Source: Actinomadura sp. DC4
GTDB taxonomy: Bacteria > Actinomycetota > Actinomycetes > Streptosporangiales > Streptosporangiaceae
Direction: 5' to 3'
DNA: 64,000 nt
NCBI RefSeq assembly: GCF_030406325.1
Contig: NZ_JAUEQY010000020.1
Location: 124,001-188,000 of the forward strand
Shown: positions 26,673 to 35,399 of the stretch, in pieces
How the letters are laid out: every line of letters starts with the position of its first letter
Numbering within the stretch: position 1 is the first letter of the stretch
Translations under genes and position numbers: made by a program
Notes under the pieces: generated by a model
Told to the model about the DNA's origin: nothing
The model's database searches: none
Seen by the model: the letters and a program-made list of their open reading frames with translations, nothing else

Positions 26673-27380
26673 GTGAGTCCTGGCCCTGACCGGCCGCCTG
26701 GACTGAGCTTCGTCTCTCACGTTCGGAACGGCTACACCATCGCTGAACTCAGCGGCGAACTCGACATCGCCTGCGTTCCCACCTTGCGCGAGCAGCTTCT
26801 CGGGGCGCTCCGGCCCGATGCCGGCCACCTCATCGTCGACCTGTCCGGGGTGGACTTCTGCGACGCCAGCGGCCTCGCCGTACTCATCGGAATCGGTCGC
26901 CGCGCCACGCTTCTCGGCGGTGTCCTCCGCCTGGTCGCCCCCGCACCATCGACGATGACGGTGATCTACTCCCTGGGCCTCCACCGAAAGCTGGACATCT
27001 TCCCCAGTGTCCCCGCCGCGACCACCGGCGCGAAGACCATTCGGCATCGGGCCGCGGAGGCGACAAGGTCCGAGGCCACCGGCTCCGGGCTCGTGATGAA
27101 ACACACCGCTACACCGGACATCGAGGAACTACGGCCGGCGATCGCCACCCTGCTCGCCGAGATCGACGCGTGGCACGAGGCCGACCCTGACGGCCGGTTC
27201 ACTCCCGTGCTCCACATCCTGGCCGGAGCGTACGCCGGCCTCGACCAGACCGCTCTCGCCCACGCGGCGCGTTCCCTCGTTCTCACGCTGAGGCGCCACC
27301 CCCTCACCCACTCCCCGGCCGTCGCCGCAGCCGCGAGCCGTCTACGGCGAATCGTTGAGGCGGACGGGCATCAGCTGTAG
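26673..27380 (+). CDS. STAS-domain anti-sigma factor antagonist with C-terminal helical extension
   Basis: The protein is 235 aa with GTG start 26673. Residues about 15-115 are a STAS domain: YTIAELSGELDIACVPTLREQL, then HLIVDLSGVDFCDASGLAVL, where Ser66 in DASGL is the site phosphorylated by anti-sigma kinases. Residues about 145-235 (IEELRPAIATLLAEIDAWHE, then TLRRHPLTHSP) form a separate helical domain I do not recognise. Plain antagonists of the SpoIIAA/RsbV type are near 110 aa, so the extension is notable. It probably acts by releasing a sigma factor of the SigB/F group under stress; no kinase or sigma gene is adjacent. Confidence 0.82.
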   Translation: MSPGPDRPPGLSFVSHVRNGYTIAELSGELDIACVPTLREQLLGALRPDAGHLIVDLSGVDFCDASGLAVLIGIGRRATLLGGVLRLVAPAPSTMTVIYSLGLHRKLDIFPSVPAATTGAKTIRHRAAEATRSEATGSGLVMKHTATPDIEELRPAIATLLAEIDAWHEADPDGRFTPVLHILAGAYAGLDQTALAHAARSLVLTLRRHPLTHSPAVAAAASRLRRIVEADGHQL

Positions 27381-27712
27381 ATCGGGCGGAGAATGGCGTT
27401 GTGGGAGGGCCACCCAGCGTTATCGTGCCGCCGAAGGCTTCCGGCTGAACCGGCATTCCCCTACCTGTGGCATGTGCCGCTCGGTCTCGGCCGGGGGCCC
27501 GGAAGACCAGATGAGGACGTAGCGGCCGCGGACCGTGCTCGCCGCGGCCAGTGGGAGTGCACCGCCGGACAATGCCGCGGTCTCCAACCGGGGAATGCGC
27601 GCCCACCGTCGCGAGGGCCTGGCGCGTCACATTTGTGTGCTCATCCCTGAGATGCTGGACAGCGGACCGTGGTGGTCCGTGATCCCGGCGACCCGAGCGG
27701 AGGTGGCGGGAC
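27381..27712. other. intergenic region before the LysR gene, no supported gene
   Basis: This 332-bp stretch has no frame with convincing composition. The last 60 bp hold the LysR promoter and an unremarkable ribosome site; no T-N11-A autoregulatory box was singled out. Confidence 0.4.
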
Positions 27713-28627
27713 ATGGAGGTTCGCCAGCTTCGTTACTTCGTGACGCTGGCCGAGGAGTTGCATTTCGGCCGGGCGGCGGCGCGGGAGCACATCGTGCAGT
27801 CGGCGCTGAGCCAGCAGTTGCAGCGGCTCGAACGCGAGTTGGGCGTTCGCCTGCTGGCGCGCAGTACGCACTACGTCCGGCTGACCACGGCGGGTGCGGC
27901 GTTCCTGGTCGAGGCCCGCCAGATCCTCGCCCACATCGATCGCGCGGCGCAGATAGCCCGCAGCGCCGCCGGATCGTCCCCGAGCCTCCGGGTGGGCATC
28001 ATTGACGCGAGCTATGACTCGATGCCGCAGATCCTGCACGAGGTCCAGGCGCGCCATCCGGACCTGGTGATCCACCAGGTCGAGCTCAGCGTTCCTGAGC
28101 AGTACCAGCAGCTTCTCGACGGCCGCCTCGACGTGGGCATCGGCCGGGCGGCGCTGGCCCCGCCCGGGGTGGCCTCGCACCTGTTCCGCGACGACCCGCT
28201 GGGGGTGCTGGTGCCCGACGGGCATCGCTTCACGGCCATGGACGGCGTGCCCGTCGCCACGCTCGCCCGCGAGCCGCTGCTGCTCGCCGAAGACGGGCGG
28301 GCGCCGGAGTTCAACCAGTTCGTGGTTGAGATGTGCAGGCAGGCCGGGTTCACCCCTGCGGTCTACAAGGGGACCGTGGAGAGCATCCGCGCCGCCGTCG
28401 ACCTGGTCGCCGGCGGACGGTGCCTGTACTGTGTGCCGTCATCGTGTATCTCGGCGCTCCCGGGCACCATCTGGCGGCCGCTGGTCGAACCCATGTCCGA
28501 CTACCCCTGGTCGCTTCTGTGGCGGGCGAAGGACACCTCCGATCTCGTACGTGCCGTCGTCAACTGCACCAAAGTGATGTCGGAGCGACTGGGGTGGCTG
28601 GCCTCCCCGGCCCGGACGATCCACTGA
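27713..28627 (+). CDS. LysR-family transcriptional regulator
   Basis: The protein is 304 aa, the usual size. The N-terminal winged helix reads MEVRQLRYFVTLAEELHFGR, then SALSQQLQRLERELGVRLLARSTHYVRLTTAG (helix-turn-helix about 17-66). The effector domain from about 90 begins LRVGIIDASYDSMPQILHE. The variant recognition helix and effector pocket give no ligand. LysR proteins usually regulate a divergent neighbour, but the upstream gene (STAS) is in the same orientation and the downstream one is decayed, so its target may have been lost or lies elsewhere. Confidence 0.88.
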   Translation: MEVRQLRYFVTLAEELHFGRAAAREHIVQSALSQQLQRLERELGVRLLARSTHYVRLTTAGAAFLVEARQILAHIDRAAQIARSAAGSSPSLRVGIIDASYDSMPQILHEVQARHPDLVIHQVELSVPEQYQQLLDGRLDVGIGRAALAPPGVASHLFRDDPLGVLVPDGHRFTAMDGVPVATLAREPLLLAEDGRAPEFNQFVVEMCRQAGFTPAVYKGTVESIRAAVDLVAGGRCLYCVPSSCISALPGTIWRPLVEPMSDYPWSLLWRAKDTSDLVRAVVNCTKVMSERLGWLASPARTIH

Positions 28628-28714
28628 TCGCGGATGGCTTCAGCGTACGGAAGGTGTTCGCGGATTCCGGGCGTGGATGAGGGCCGGGCCGACCAAATCT
28701 GGGGTCGATCACCG

Positions 28715-29008
28715 ATGCCGTCGGCGGGACGATTCGGGTTGGTGTGCTTGATCTGTATCGGAAACGGCCGGGGCTGCTGTCGGAGGTACAGCCGGCCGAC
28801 GTGTCACGTCCGCCTCCGCCGCGCTCAACCTCGTACTGCGCCAAGCGAGTACCGAAGTGGACGGAGCGGCGGCCGTAAACGCCGAGGCTTGTCGATGGAC
28901 CGATCATTCATCGCCCTTCGCGGCTACGCACACAGCAACAACCGCAAACTCAAAGAGGTCGCCTTGGCGCTTATCGATGATGCCATTAGCATCACTGACC
29001 TCGCCTAA
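28715..29008 (+). pseudogene. decayed GAF-ANTAR antiterminator-type gene
   Basis: One frame gives TIRVGVLDLYRKRPGLLSEVQ (end of a GAF domain); after a shift near 28802, VTSASAALNLVLRQASTEVD; after another, MDRSFIALRGYAHSNNRKLK and EVALALIDDAI, the C-terminal half of an ANTAR RNA-binding domain. Order and spacing match actinomycete GAF-ANTAR proteins, but the reading frame is broken at least twice and the first half of the GAF domain is absent. Its TAA overlaps the stop of the convergent NACHT gene. Confidence 0.65.
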
Positions 29009-31521
29009 CCACTGTTCCAGCGTGGCCCGGCGAACTGGGCGAGCGCTTGGTGCAGTTGTGGGGTGACTTTGGCGACGCGCCCGACATAGCAGACGAGTAG
29101 ATGTCCGTCCCGCAGGTAAATTGCTCGGGCGGGGGGCTGGGCGCTTGGCCGCAACTGAACCTGGAGCGCGTAGCGGTTGGATCCTTGTCCAGGCGCTGTC
29201 CGCGCCCTGCCTACAGTCACCTTGTCGATGTCCTGCCAGGACAACCGAAAGGGGTGTAGAGGGTTGGTAACCTCAATGAACTCGCCGTTGATCACTAGCT
29301 CACCGCTGTACTTCCGGCGCATCACGAGTAGTGGGGTGAGGGCCAGGAACGGCAGTGCAAGGAGGACGACCAGACTCCGCCATGCCCCTGGATACCAGCC
29401 GCTTTGGTTGAGGAGGACGATAATAGCCAGTGCGAGCGGCCAGAACAGCATCAACATCCTAGGGCGGAACACCGGGCCGCGGAGAGGACACCGGTACTCA
29501 CCGTCAGGAATGGCCGACTCGGCCGCGCCTATCCTGGGCATGACCGACAGCGGTGCCTCAGGCACGGGGACGACCGTCACGGGAGCGGAATCGTTGGTGA
29601 CGAACCCGGCCAGTCGGTCTCGCACGCTGCGATGACGGAACTGATACACGCCCCCAACCTGCCGCAGTAGCCCCAATTTGTGCGCATCGCGTAAGAAACG
29701 CACCAGTGACCACGGCAGGCGGCCCGAACCCGCCAGGGATACTCGCGTCAGGACCCACCGAAACCAGGCGCTTAGTACCAGCACAGCGATGGTTGTCCCG
29801 GCCAGGGCGCCCAAGCCGATGCAGACATCGGAGATCAGGCTGTGCACCCCCGCATAAGCGGCTAATCCGCTGTCCCCGGCCCATACGATGCCGCCCACCA
29901 CGCTCAGGGTGAGCACGGTGGCTCGGCGATCACCGCGCAGCAGCGTATCCGGGGCGGTGACCTCGTCCACGGCGGCTGGTGCGGCGACGGCGACCTTGAA
30001 CAACACGAGCAGCAGGAAAACCCCTGCCCCGACTAGGGACACAGCACGTTCCTTGAAATTGCCCACGGTCCCGAACAAGCCGAGCACAGCCGTGAAAGCC
30101 AACCCCACTTTGCCCCAGCGCGAGAACAGGGCTTTCCGTAGCGCTGCAAGAGCGGCACGCAGCCGGGGCAATCTGGTCCGGCCACTGGGTTGCCCGACTC
30201 GGAAGCCGAACAACCTCGCGACTAGGATTTCCACGCAAAAGCCGACGAACAGGCCGGTGACCATCGCAACGTTGACATCGGGCCGCGCGACGGATGCCGG
30301 AACGTCGGCCAGTGTCGCGGCGATCCACTCAGCTAAGGGCACGAAGACGAATACGACCAGGGCCGCCACGGCCGGCACGGACAACGCCCGCGGGATGGCC
30401 CTGTGCAACTGCCACCATGCGAGCTCGTCGGTACCCTGGCGAACCAGGTGGCGCGCGAGAAATCTTAACCACGCATCGGCGCGCTGAGCGTCCCAACGCC
30501 GTACCCGCCGCTCCGGAGCCGGTGGATCAGCGCCGTAGACAGCGGGTATCAGGCCGTCAAGGAGGTGATCGCGCACTGCCTCCGCAGTGGAAAAACGTAG
30601 GGGATCGGCCAGTTCACCGGGGTGCGTGTTGGGCCTGGAGTAGACCGTGCGCAACAGCCAGATCATCAGCGGTGTCTTTAACGCGGCGGCCAGCGGCGTC
30701 TCACGGCTATCGAAGAGCTGTCTGAGAACCGGCACCCACTCATCGGCTCGCTCGTGCGGCACCGACTCGCGCAGGTAGCGGGCCGCGGCGTCCGGGCTGA
30801 CCGGCTCGGCCCGGAGCATGATGGCCGACCTGAGCTCGCCGCCCACCGCGGCGACAGCCGCTTCGTACTCGGCTGTGCGGCAGGTTAGGACGATCGGTTC
30901 CTTAGTGCTCAAGGATCTGTTGATCCTGGCAAGGCACTCGGCGCGACGCGCCTCGGGCAGTTCGTCCAGCCCATCGAGAACCGGGAACACCCGCCGTTCG
31001 GAAACCAACTCCCCTGCCTGGCCCCTCAACCAGGGGTGCTCCTCCCCAAGGCGACGAGCCATCCACGTGTGCAGGTGTTCCTCCTCCGACCAGGAGGAGA
31101 TCGACAACAGCACAGGTATCGGATTTCTCGGCTTCCGCTGTGCCAGTAGCTCCAGCACCAGCAGCATCGCCAGTGTTGTCTTGCCGGCGCCCTGGTCACC
31201 GACCACGACCATACGTTGGTGCAACTCGTGGAACGCGCTGGCCAGCCCGGCGATCCTGGGCTCTCGGCCAGCCACTGGCAGATCGGACGTCGACCACCGG
31301 ACCTCGAGTGGGTACTCGTCGTCCACGCCGAGCACCGCAACTTCGGCGAGCCATCGCGCCCGCACCTGTGATGCGAGGCGTTCGGTCGCGTCGTCCTGCG
31401 GGGACCCGCGCTCGACGTGGATGGTGATCTGTTCGATATCCCTGGCCTGGACTAGAAAGCGGACGACACTGTTGGAGACGGTGTTATAAGTGTCTCCGGA
31501 TCGGTCGTCGTGACCAGCCAT
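29005..31521 (-). CDS. membrane NACHT NTPase with N-terminal amyloid-like (PP/RHIM-related) motif and C-terminal PH-like domain
   Basis: ATG 31521 with GAGGA is preferred over a TTG two codons earlier; 838 aa. Residues 11-36, TYNTVSNSVVRFLVQARDIE and the following QITIH, fit the actinobacterial PP-type amyloid motif (N...G...VVQAG.I.G) with glycines partly replaced. Walker A is VGDQGAGKTT (107-116), Walker B VFPVLDGLDELPE (178-190). After the STAND helical part come about six membrane helices (roughly 385-625), then two more before a C-terminal bacterial PH-like segment (GELVINGEFIEVTNPLHPFRLSW). It resembles NLR-like immune proteins; the membrane part may be the effector. Regulation and partner are unknown. 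Confidence 0.72.
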   Translation of the reverse strand: MAGHDDRSGDTYNTVSNSVVRFLVQARDIEQITIHVERGSPQDDATERLASQVRARWLAEVAVLGVDDEYPLEVRWSTSDLPVAGREPRIAGLASAFHELHQRMVVVGDQGAGKTTLAMLLVLELLAQRKPRNPIPVLLSISSWSEEEHLHTWMARRLGEEHPWLRGQAGELVSERRVFPVLDGLDELPEARRAECLARINRSLSTKEPIVLTCRTAEYEAAVAAVGGELRSAIMLRAEPVSPDAAARYLRESVPHERADEWVPVLRQLFDSRETPLAAALKTPLMIWLLRTVYSRPNTHPGELADPLRFSTAEAVRDHLLDGLIPAVYGADPPAPERRVRRWDAQRADAWLRFLARHLVRQGTDELAWWQLHRAIPRALSVPAVAALVVFVFVPLAEWIAATLADVPASVARPDVNVAMVTGLFVGFCVEILVARLFGFRVGQPSGRTRLPRLRAALAALRKALFSRWGKVGLAFTAVLGLFGTVGNFKERAVSLVGAGVFLLLVLFKVAVAAPAAVDEVTAPDTLLRGDRRATVLTLSVVGGIVWAGDSGLAAYAGVHSLISDVCIGLGALAGTTIAVLVLSAWFRWVLTRVSLAGSGRLPWSLVRFLRDAHKLGLLRQVGGVYQFRHRSVRDRLAGFVTNDSAPVTVVPVPEAPLSVMPRIGAAESAIPDGEYRCPLRGPVFRPRMLMLFWPLALAIIVLLNQSGWYPGAWRSLVVLLALPFLALTPLLVMRRKYSGELVINGEFIEVTNPLHPFRLSWQDIDKVTVGRARTAPGQGSNRYALQVQLRPSAQPPARAIYLRDGHLLVCYVGRVAKVTPQLHQALAQFAGPRWNSG

Positions 31522-31527
31522 GGCCAA

Positions 31528-31779
31528 GTCCTCAATCTTGTTGAACTACTGTGCTGAGCCGCTCCGGTTCGGTGGAGGCTCTATAAGTTGACTCCTGCCG
31601 CCGGTTGGGGCCGGTGTCGAGCGTAGTAGCTGGTTTCGTGTTCGGCGGGCGGGATGGAGCGATTGGAAAATCCTATAATCATGTGTGGTTCACGCTGCTC
31701 GGAGAAATCGATCGAGGACCATGAAGTCCTCGTCGGTGAATTATCGACGACACGTGGATCTGGCACTGATTTCGTGATC
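31528..31779. other. intergenic region upstream of the NACHT gene
   Basis: This stretch is locally AT-richer (31660-31750) and carries no convincing frame. It must contain the NACHT promoter, reading leftwards. A short plus-strand frame here overlaps transposase remnants and is not supported. Confidence 0.4.
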
Positions 31780-32215
31780 TTGACCCAAGCCGGCGGTCTG
31801 CCCGGTGATGTGCCGGTACCCCCAGTCCGGGTTCTCGGCGGCCAGCCGCAGCACCAAGGCTCGAATGGTGGGGCGGATCGGCGGTCGTCCCGGCCTGTGC
31901 TTGGAGTAGGTCAACGTCGCTTCACAAGATCGGCCTGCCAGCGCAAGAGCGTCCGTGGGGTGACGAACAGGTGGTGCCGGCGGGTCGCGGGAGCAGTCGC
32001 GCGAGCGCGGAAATGATCGCCCGGTCCGCCCACGATGGCCGAGGAGCCGCGGTCTGGCGGCGGAGCAACGCGAGCTGATGACGCAGTACCAAGACCTCGG
32101 CATCTTTCGACGCCTGTGCCCTGGGGGAGCAGCGCAATCCAGCAGATCCTGCCGGACCCGAGCCTGTCGAGCACACGAAACCCCAGATCAGAACCTGTGA
32201 CACGATACTCGGCAC
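31780..32215 (-). pseudogene. integrase-core transposase remnant (IS3/IS481 type)
   Basis: Minus-strand frames in series read SKDAEVLVLRHQLALLRRQ, WADRAIISALARLLPRPA, HHLFVTPRTLLRWQADLVKRR and TYSKHRPGRPPIRPTIRALV followed by LRLAAENPDWGYRHI. This is the N-terminal DNA-binding half of the actinomycete integrase-type transposase family; the rve catalytic core is gone and at least two frameshifts separate the pieces. No terminal inverted repeats were recognised. Confidence 0.65.
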
Positions 32216-32269
32216 CCACAGGTCAGCGGTCCCGGAAGCGAGCCGGCCCGATCCTCACCCGAAGGATCA

Positions 32270-33440
32270 ATCAGGCGATCGCCGAATGGTACGTCGTGCA
32301 GATGCTCGAACTGTCCTGGGACGGGTTCTGCGAGCACACCGAGCAGCTGGAACATCGGCCGCCCTCAATACGGCTACCTGGCCGAAAGCGCCCTCATCCG
32401 GTGCCGGCGAGACGCGCGGAGGGCAAGACCAGGACCCGCCTGGTCCCCGATCCGGCCACAGCGCCGACGGTGACCCTGATCTTCCAGCTGCGGGCTTTGC
32501 AACGGCTCGGCTATGACGACATCGCCGACCGGCTGAACACCGATTCCACGGCGCACCCGCCTCCCGCGCCGGTCGATCCGCGGCGGGCGGTCGGGCGATG
32601 GACACGGCCGGCCGTCCGCGGCGTTCTTGGGAATCCGAGGTACACCGGCCACATGGTGTGGAACCGGCGGGCGACCAAGAAGGGCGGGCGTTTTAATCCG
32701 CCGAGTGAACGGGTCTGGTCACCACGCCCCACCCATGAGCCGCTGGTCACCAAGGAATTGTTCGAAGCCGCCTCACCGGTGGCCAAGTACCGGCAAGGCT
32801 CCCGTACGGGCGCCGGAATCAACGATCACCCGCAGGCGAAGCGCTCTTATCGGCTGCGCTCCTATGTCATCTGTGATTTCTGCGACCGCCGCATGTTCGG
32901 GAAGACACGACGTGACGTCGCCTTCCTCGCGTGCCAGCCGCAACGGCAGCATCACAAGGGACGCGCTCCGCCAAAGATCAACGCGACGACAGCGCGATCT
33001 TCCAGCGCAAGCAACTCACGCGTGAACTCACCGGGCTTCAACGGCGCCAGGACAACCTCATCGACCAACTGGAGAACTTCGAAGCCACCGGCGACACCGA
33101 CGCCGACGCCGAGTACCGGCAGACCATCCAACGTCGTTTCGCCGAACTCACCGTCACCCGGCGAACCAAGCAGTCCGAGCTCGACCAGATCAAGATCGAC
33201 ACATCGCCATCCGGAGGCGACGCCGACCTACTCGATCTGATCCCTAGCTGCAGGCCGACATGGCCGAACTCCCCAAGAGCCTCGAACGCCGGCTCTATGA
33301 CGCCTTCCACCTGAACGTCCACTACAACCGAGCCCGTCACGAAGCCACCATCCAGGTGACGATCCGCGAAGAAACGATCATTACGCTCACCGAAGCCACA
33401 CAGGACGACCGGGACGACCAGGACGAAGGTCGACGCACCT
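32270..33440 (+). pseudogene. large serine recombinase remnant, catalytic domain missing
   Basis: Pieces in successive frames: AEWYVVQMLELSWDGFCEHT, then a long stretch (RTRLVPDPATAPTVTLIFQL, WTRPAVRGVLGNPRYTGHMV, SYRLRSYVICDFCDRRMFGK) that is the Recombinase and zinc-ribbon region, then LQRRQDNLIDQLENFEATGD (coiled coil) and MAELPKSLERRLYDAFHLNV to the end. The N-terminal resolvase domain with the catalytic Ser is absent, and some residues are deleted near 32950. It was once an integrase of a prophage or integrative element; it ends 30 bp before the first tRNA-Arg fragment. Confidence 0.8.
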
Positions 33441-33470
33441 CGGGTGTACTCGGTGACGCGTTGTTCTGGG

Positions 33471-33513
33471 TGCCCCCGGCAGGATTCGAACCTGCGGCAC
33501 ACGGTTTAGGAAT
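33471..33513 (-). repeat. tRNA-Arg(CCU) 3'-half fragment, copy 1 (attachment-site repeat)
   Basis: Read on the minus strand, 43 bp run from the anticodon loop (TTCCTAA) through the T arm (GGTTCGAATCC) to the acceptor end (CGGGGGCA). The matching 5' half is absent beyond 33513: the next bases do not pair with the anticodon stem or acceptor. It is therefore an att-type fragment, not a working tRNA gene. An identical copy lies at 36717-36759 in the same orientation. Confidence 0.85.
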
Positions 33514-33723
33514 CCACAGGCTATCCGCCTGCTGGCCGGTCCCTGACCTGCGCCGGACCAACCTCGGCAGCCTATGAGGGGAACCGCCATCCCGCGTATA
33601 TCCCGCGGGCCCACTGCTACCCGTCTTGGATCTTGGCGTCCATCGCTCCAGGAGGTTGGCCGCATGCAACACTCGATACAGTGGTTAGACAGTGGGTTGA
33701 TACTGCGTGGCGAGGGGGCAGTG
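33514..33723. other. element edge between the att repeat and the antitoxin gene
   Basis: No supported gene. It contains a TATATCCCGCGGG palindromic patch near 33597 and should hold the toxin-antitoxin promoter; no operator repeat was identified with confidence. Confidence 0.35.
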
Positions 33724-33924
33724 ATGACTACGAGCAGCGCGGACTACCCGTCCGAACGTCCGGAGCGTGGTTCAGTGTCGCTCGATGAGCTGGCGCGGCG
33801 CAAGCACGTCCATCCGATCCGGTCTGCTGATGACCTGGCCCAGGACGACGTGTTCGACACTGACGAGGAGCTGGACGCTTTCCTCGAACATGTTCACTCG
33901 TCCCGTCACGCCGACCTAGCCTGA
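33724..33924 (+). CDS. VapB-like antitoxin of a PIN-domain toxin
   Basis: The protein is 66 aa starting MTTSSADYPSERPERGSVSL (ATG 33724; a GTG directly before is also possible). It is acidic, with the segment SLDELARRKHVHPIRSADDLA and then VFDTDEELDAFLEHV, typical of small actinomycete antitoxins placed just before PIN-domain genes. Its stop abuts the toxin start, so translation is probably coupled. No clear DNA-binding fold can be seen in it, so autoregulation is uncertain. Confidence 0.7.
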   Translation: MTTSSADYPSERPERGSVSLDELARRKHVHPIRSADDLAQDDVFDTDEELDAFLEHVHSSRHADLA

Positions 33925-34332
33925 TTGCTCGTGGATCGCGTAGTCCTCGACACAGACGTCTCATCCCTGAGCTTGAAGCGCCGGCTCCCGTCATCTGTCA
34001 TGACCCGGCTCATCGGCAAACAGCCATGCATCACGTTCGTCACGCTCGGCGAGCTGACCCAGTGGGCCGAACTTCGACAGTGGGGCCGGCGCAACCGTGA
34101 CGCCTTGGGCCACTGGCTCGACGGAGTGATCGTCCTTCCGTATACCGACGACGTCGCGCGAACGTGGGGCCAGATCTCCGCGTACGCCATCCGCCGCGGT
34201 CGGCCCCGACCTGCCAATGACTCCTGGATCGCGGCCTGTGCTCTCACCTACGGCCTGCCGCTGGCGACGCTCAACGTCAAAGACTTCGAAGACTTCGCCG
34301 AGCACGAGGGCCTGACACTGATCACTCGGTAG
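33925..34332 (+). CDS. vapC: PIN-domain ribonuclease toxin, VapC family
   Basis: The frame opens with TTG 33925 directly after the antitoxin stop; GTG 33931 is an alternative. The 135-aa protein has the PIN acidic residues in order: VVLDTDVSS (Asp9/Asp11), TLGELTQW (Glu43), RPANDSWIAACAL (Asp99) and LNVKDFEDF (Asp120). VapC toxins cut tRNA or rRNA when released from VapB. The pair lies inside the element bounded by the tRNA-Arg repeats, where it could stabilise the element. Confidence 0.88.
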   Translation: MLVDRVVLDTDVSSLSLKRRLPSSVMTRLIGKQPCITFVTLGELTQWAELRQWGRRNRDALGHWLDGVIVLPYTDDVARTWGQISAYAIRRGRPRPANDSWIAACALTYGLPLATLNVKDFEDFAEHEGLTLITR

Positions 34333-34355
34333 GCAGTGGGCGAGTCGCTCGCCCA

Positions 34356-34931
34356 TTACCCTGGTCCGATCGGCACTAGGAGGCCGGCTACGAAAAACAA
34401 GAGACCGACTCCTACGTTGACAGCAAATCCCTGCCAAAACGATCGCCGATTATTCTTGGCGAGTTCGGCACGGAGCTGATCCTCTTGTTTCTCAAGCTCA
34501 AGCCGGAGAAGCATCGCAACAGCTTCCTGCTGTTCCTTATGGATCTCAGCTAGCTGTTGGGCATGCTCCGCCTCCGTCCTCAACTGCTCGAGTGCTGCCG
34601 CACGCGCTGTCATCTCGGCGGTAAGCTCATCAAGAAGACTGCCAGACTCCTTAAGCAACTCAGCGACACGTACAGCACGATCTTCAAGGCTGGGCAGCGT
34701 AAGTCGTTCTTCGAGCTGGTTGTCAACCAACTGCTCCGTCCGGGGCTCATCCCCGAGGATACGCGAAAGCCACTGGTCTACCTGGGATATGACTCTGCCT
34801 ATATGGGATTCGACTCTGTTTTTCAAGGCCGCTTGTGCAGCCGAAGCGCCGAGAGCAAACAGAACAAATGCGACCACGCCTACAATCTGTACTAAATCCA
34901 CGGCGAGCACCCTATCCGTGTGAGCAGCCAC
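34356..34931 (-). CDS. membrane protein with central coiled coil, function unknown
   Basis: The protein is up to 191 aa; GTG 34931 is the longest start, a GTG ten codons in may be the true one. Layout: a helix VDLVQIVGVVAFVLFALGAS near the N-terminus, a long charged coiled coil (about 70-165, with repeated Glu/Leu/Gln heptads such as AEHAQQLAEIHKEQQEAVAM) and a C-terminal helix FAVNVGVGLLFFVAGLLVPI. The DNA is clearly less GC-rich than the VapBC genes beside it, suggesting a different origin. It is the only cargo gene of the small element besides VapBC; I do not recognise the family. Confidence 0.6.
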   Translation of the reverse strand: MAAHTDRVLAVDLVQIVGVVAFVLFALGASAAQAALKNRVESHIGRVISQVDQWLSRILGDEPRTEQLVDNQLEERLTLPSLEDRAVRVAELLKESGSLLDELTAEMTARAAALEQLRTEAEHAQQLAEIHKEQQEAVAMLLRLELEKQEDQLRAELAKNNRRSFWQGFAVNVGVGLLFFVAGLLVPIGPG

Positions 34932-34982
34932 GTCAAGGCCTGCATACGACGATGTTCTCCGCCATGCGTACAGGCTCCCGCC

Positions 34983-35136
34983 GCCCGGTCATCCCGTCCG
35001 CCATCGCCCCACCCTTCGGGGAGCGGGCCAGGTTTCAGGGGTGAAGGTGGAGCGCCCCGCTGGACGAACGACCTTCACCCCTGAAACCTGGTCTGCTTGG
35101 CTCGTCCTGGGGCGATGGCGGACGGGATGACCGGGC
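34983..35136. repeat. 154-bp nested palindrome (29-bp outer and 21-bp inner arms)
   Basis: The outer arms 34983-35011 and 35108-35136 are perfect reverse complements over 29 bp; the inner arms 35028-35048 and 35071-35091 over 21 bp. They are separated by two unpaired 16-bp stretches and a 22-bp tip. The structure would form a long cruciform or RNA hairpin. It lies between the coiled-coil gene and the integrase, inside the tRNA-bounded element. No T-run follows, so a simple terminator is unlikely. Confidence 0.9.
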
Positions 35137-35399
35137 TTCCACCTCAACGACCCAGGAACCCGACTTCCCGCGCAGGCCATCCCGGAGCCGCAGCACCCCC
35201 GCCGGAGGCATAGGGACGGCAACCGGCCACTGTGGCATAGTCCGTGAACGGCATGTGCCTGGCTGCTGATGCGTTGAACGAGTGCGGCAACGAAGTTGCA
35301 CAATGGGCCGCCCGATCGGCACGGCCGGAGGGACCGGCGCCCACGCCGCACGCCCGTAGGGCGTGCCGGAGCGGGAGGCCCTGCGGTGGCGCGCAGCGC

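Noticed and set aside
33471-33560. A complete tRNA-Arg gene
   Set aside because: Only the 3' half is present; downstream sequence does not supply a pairing acceptor or anticodon stem.
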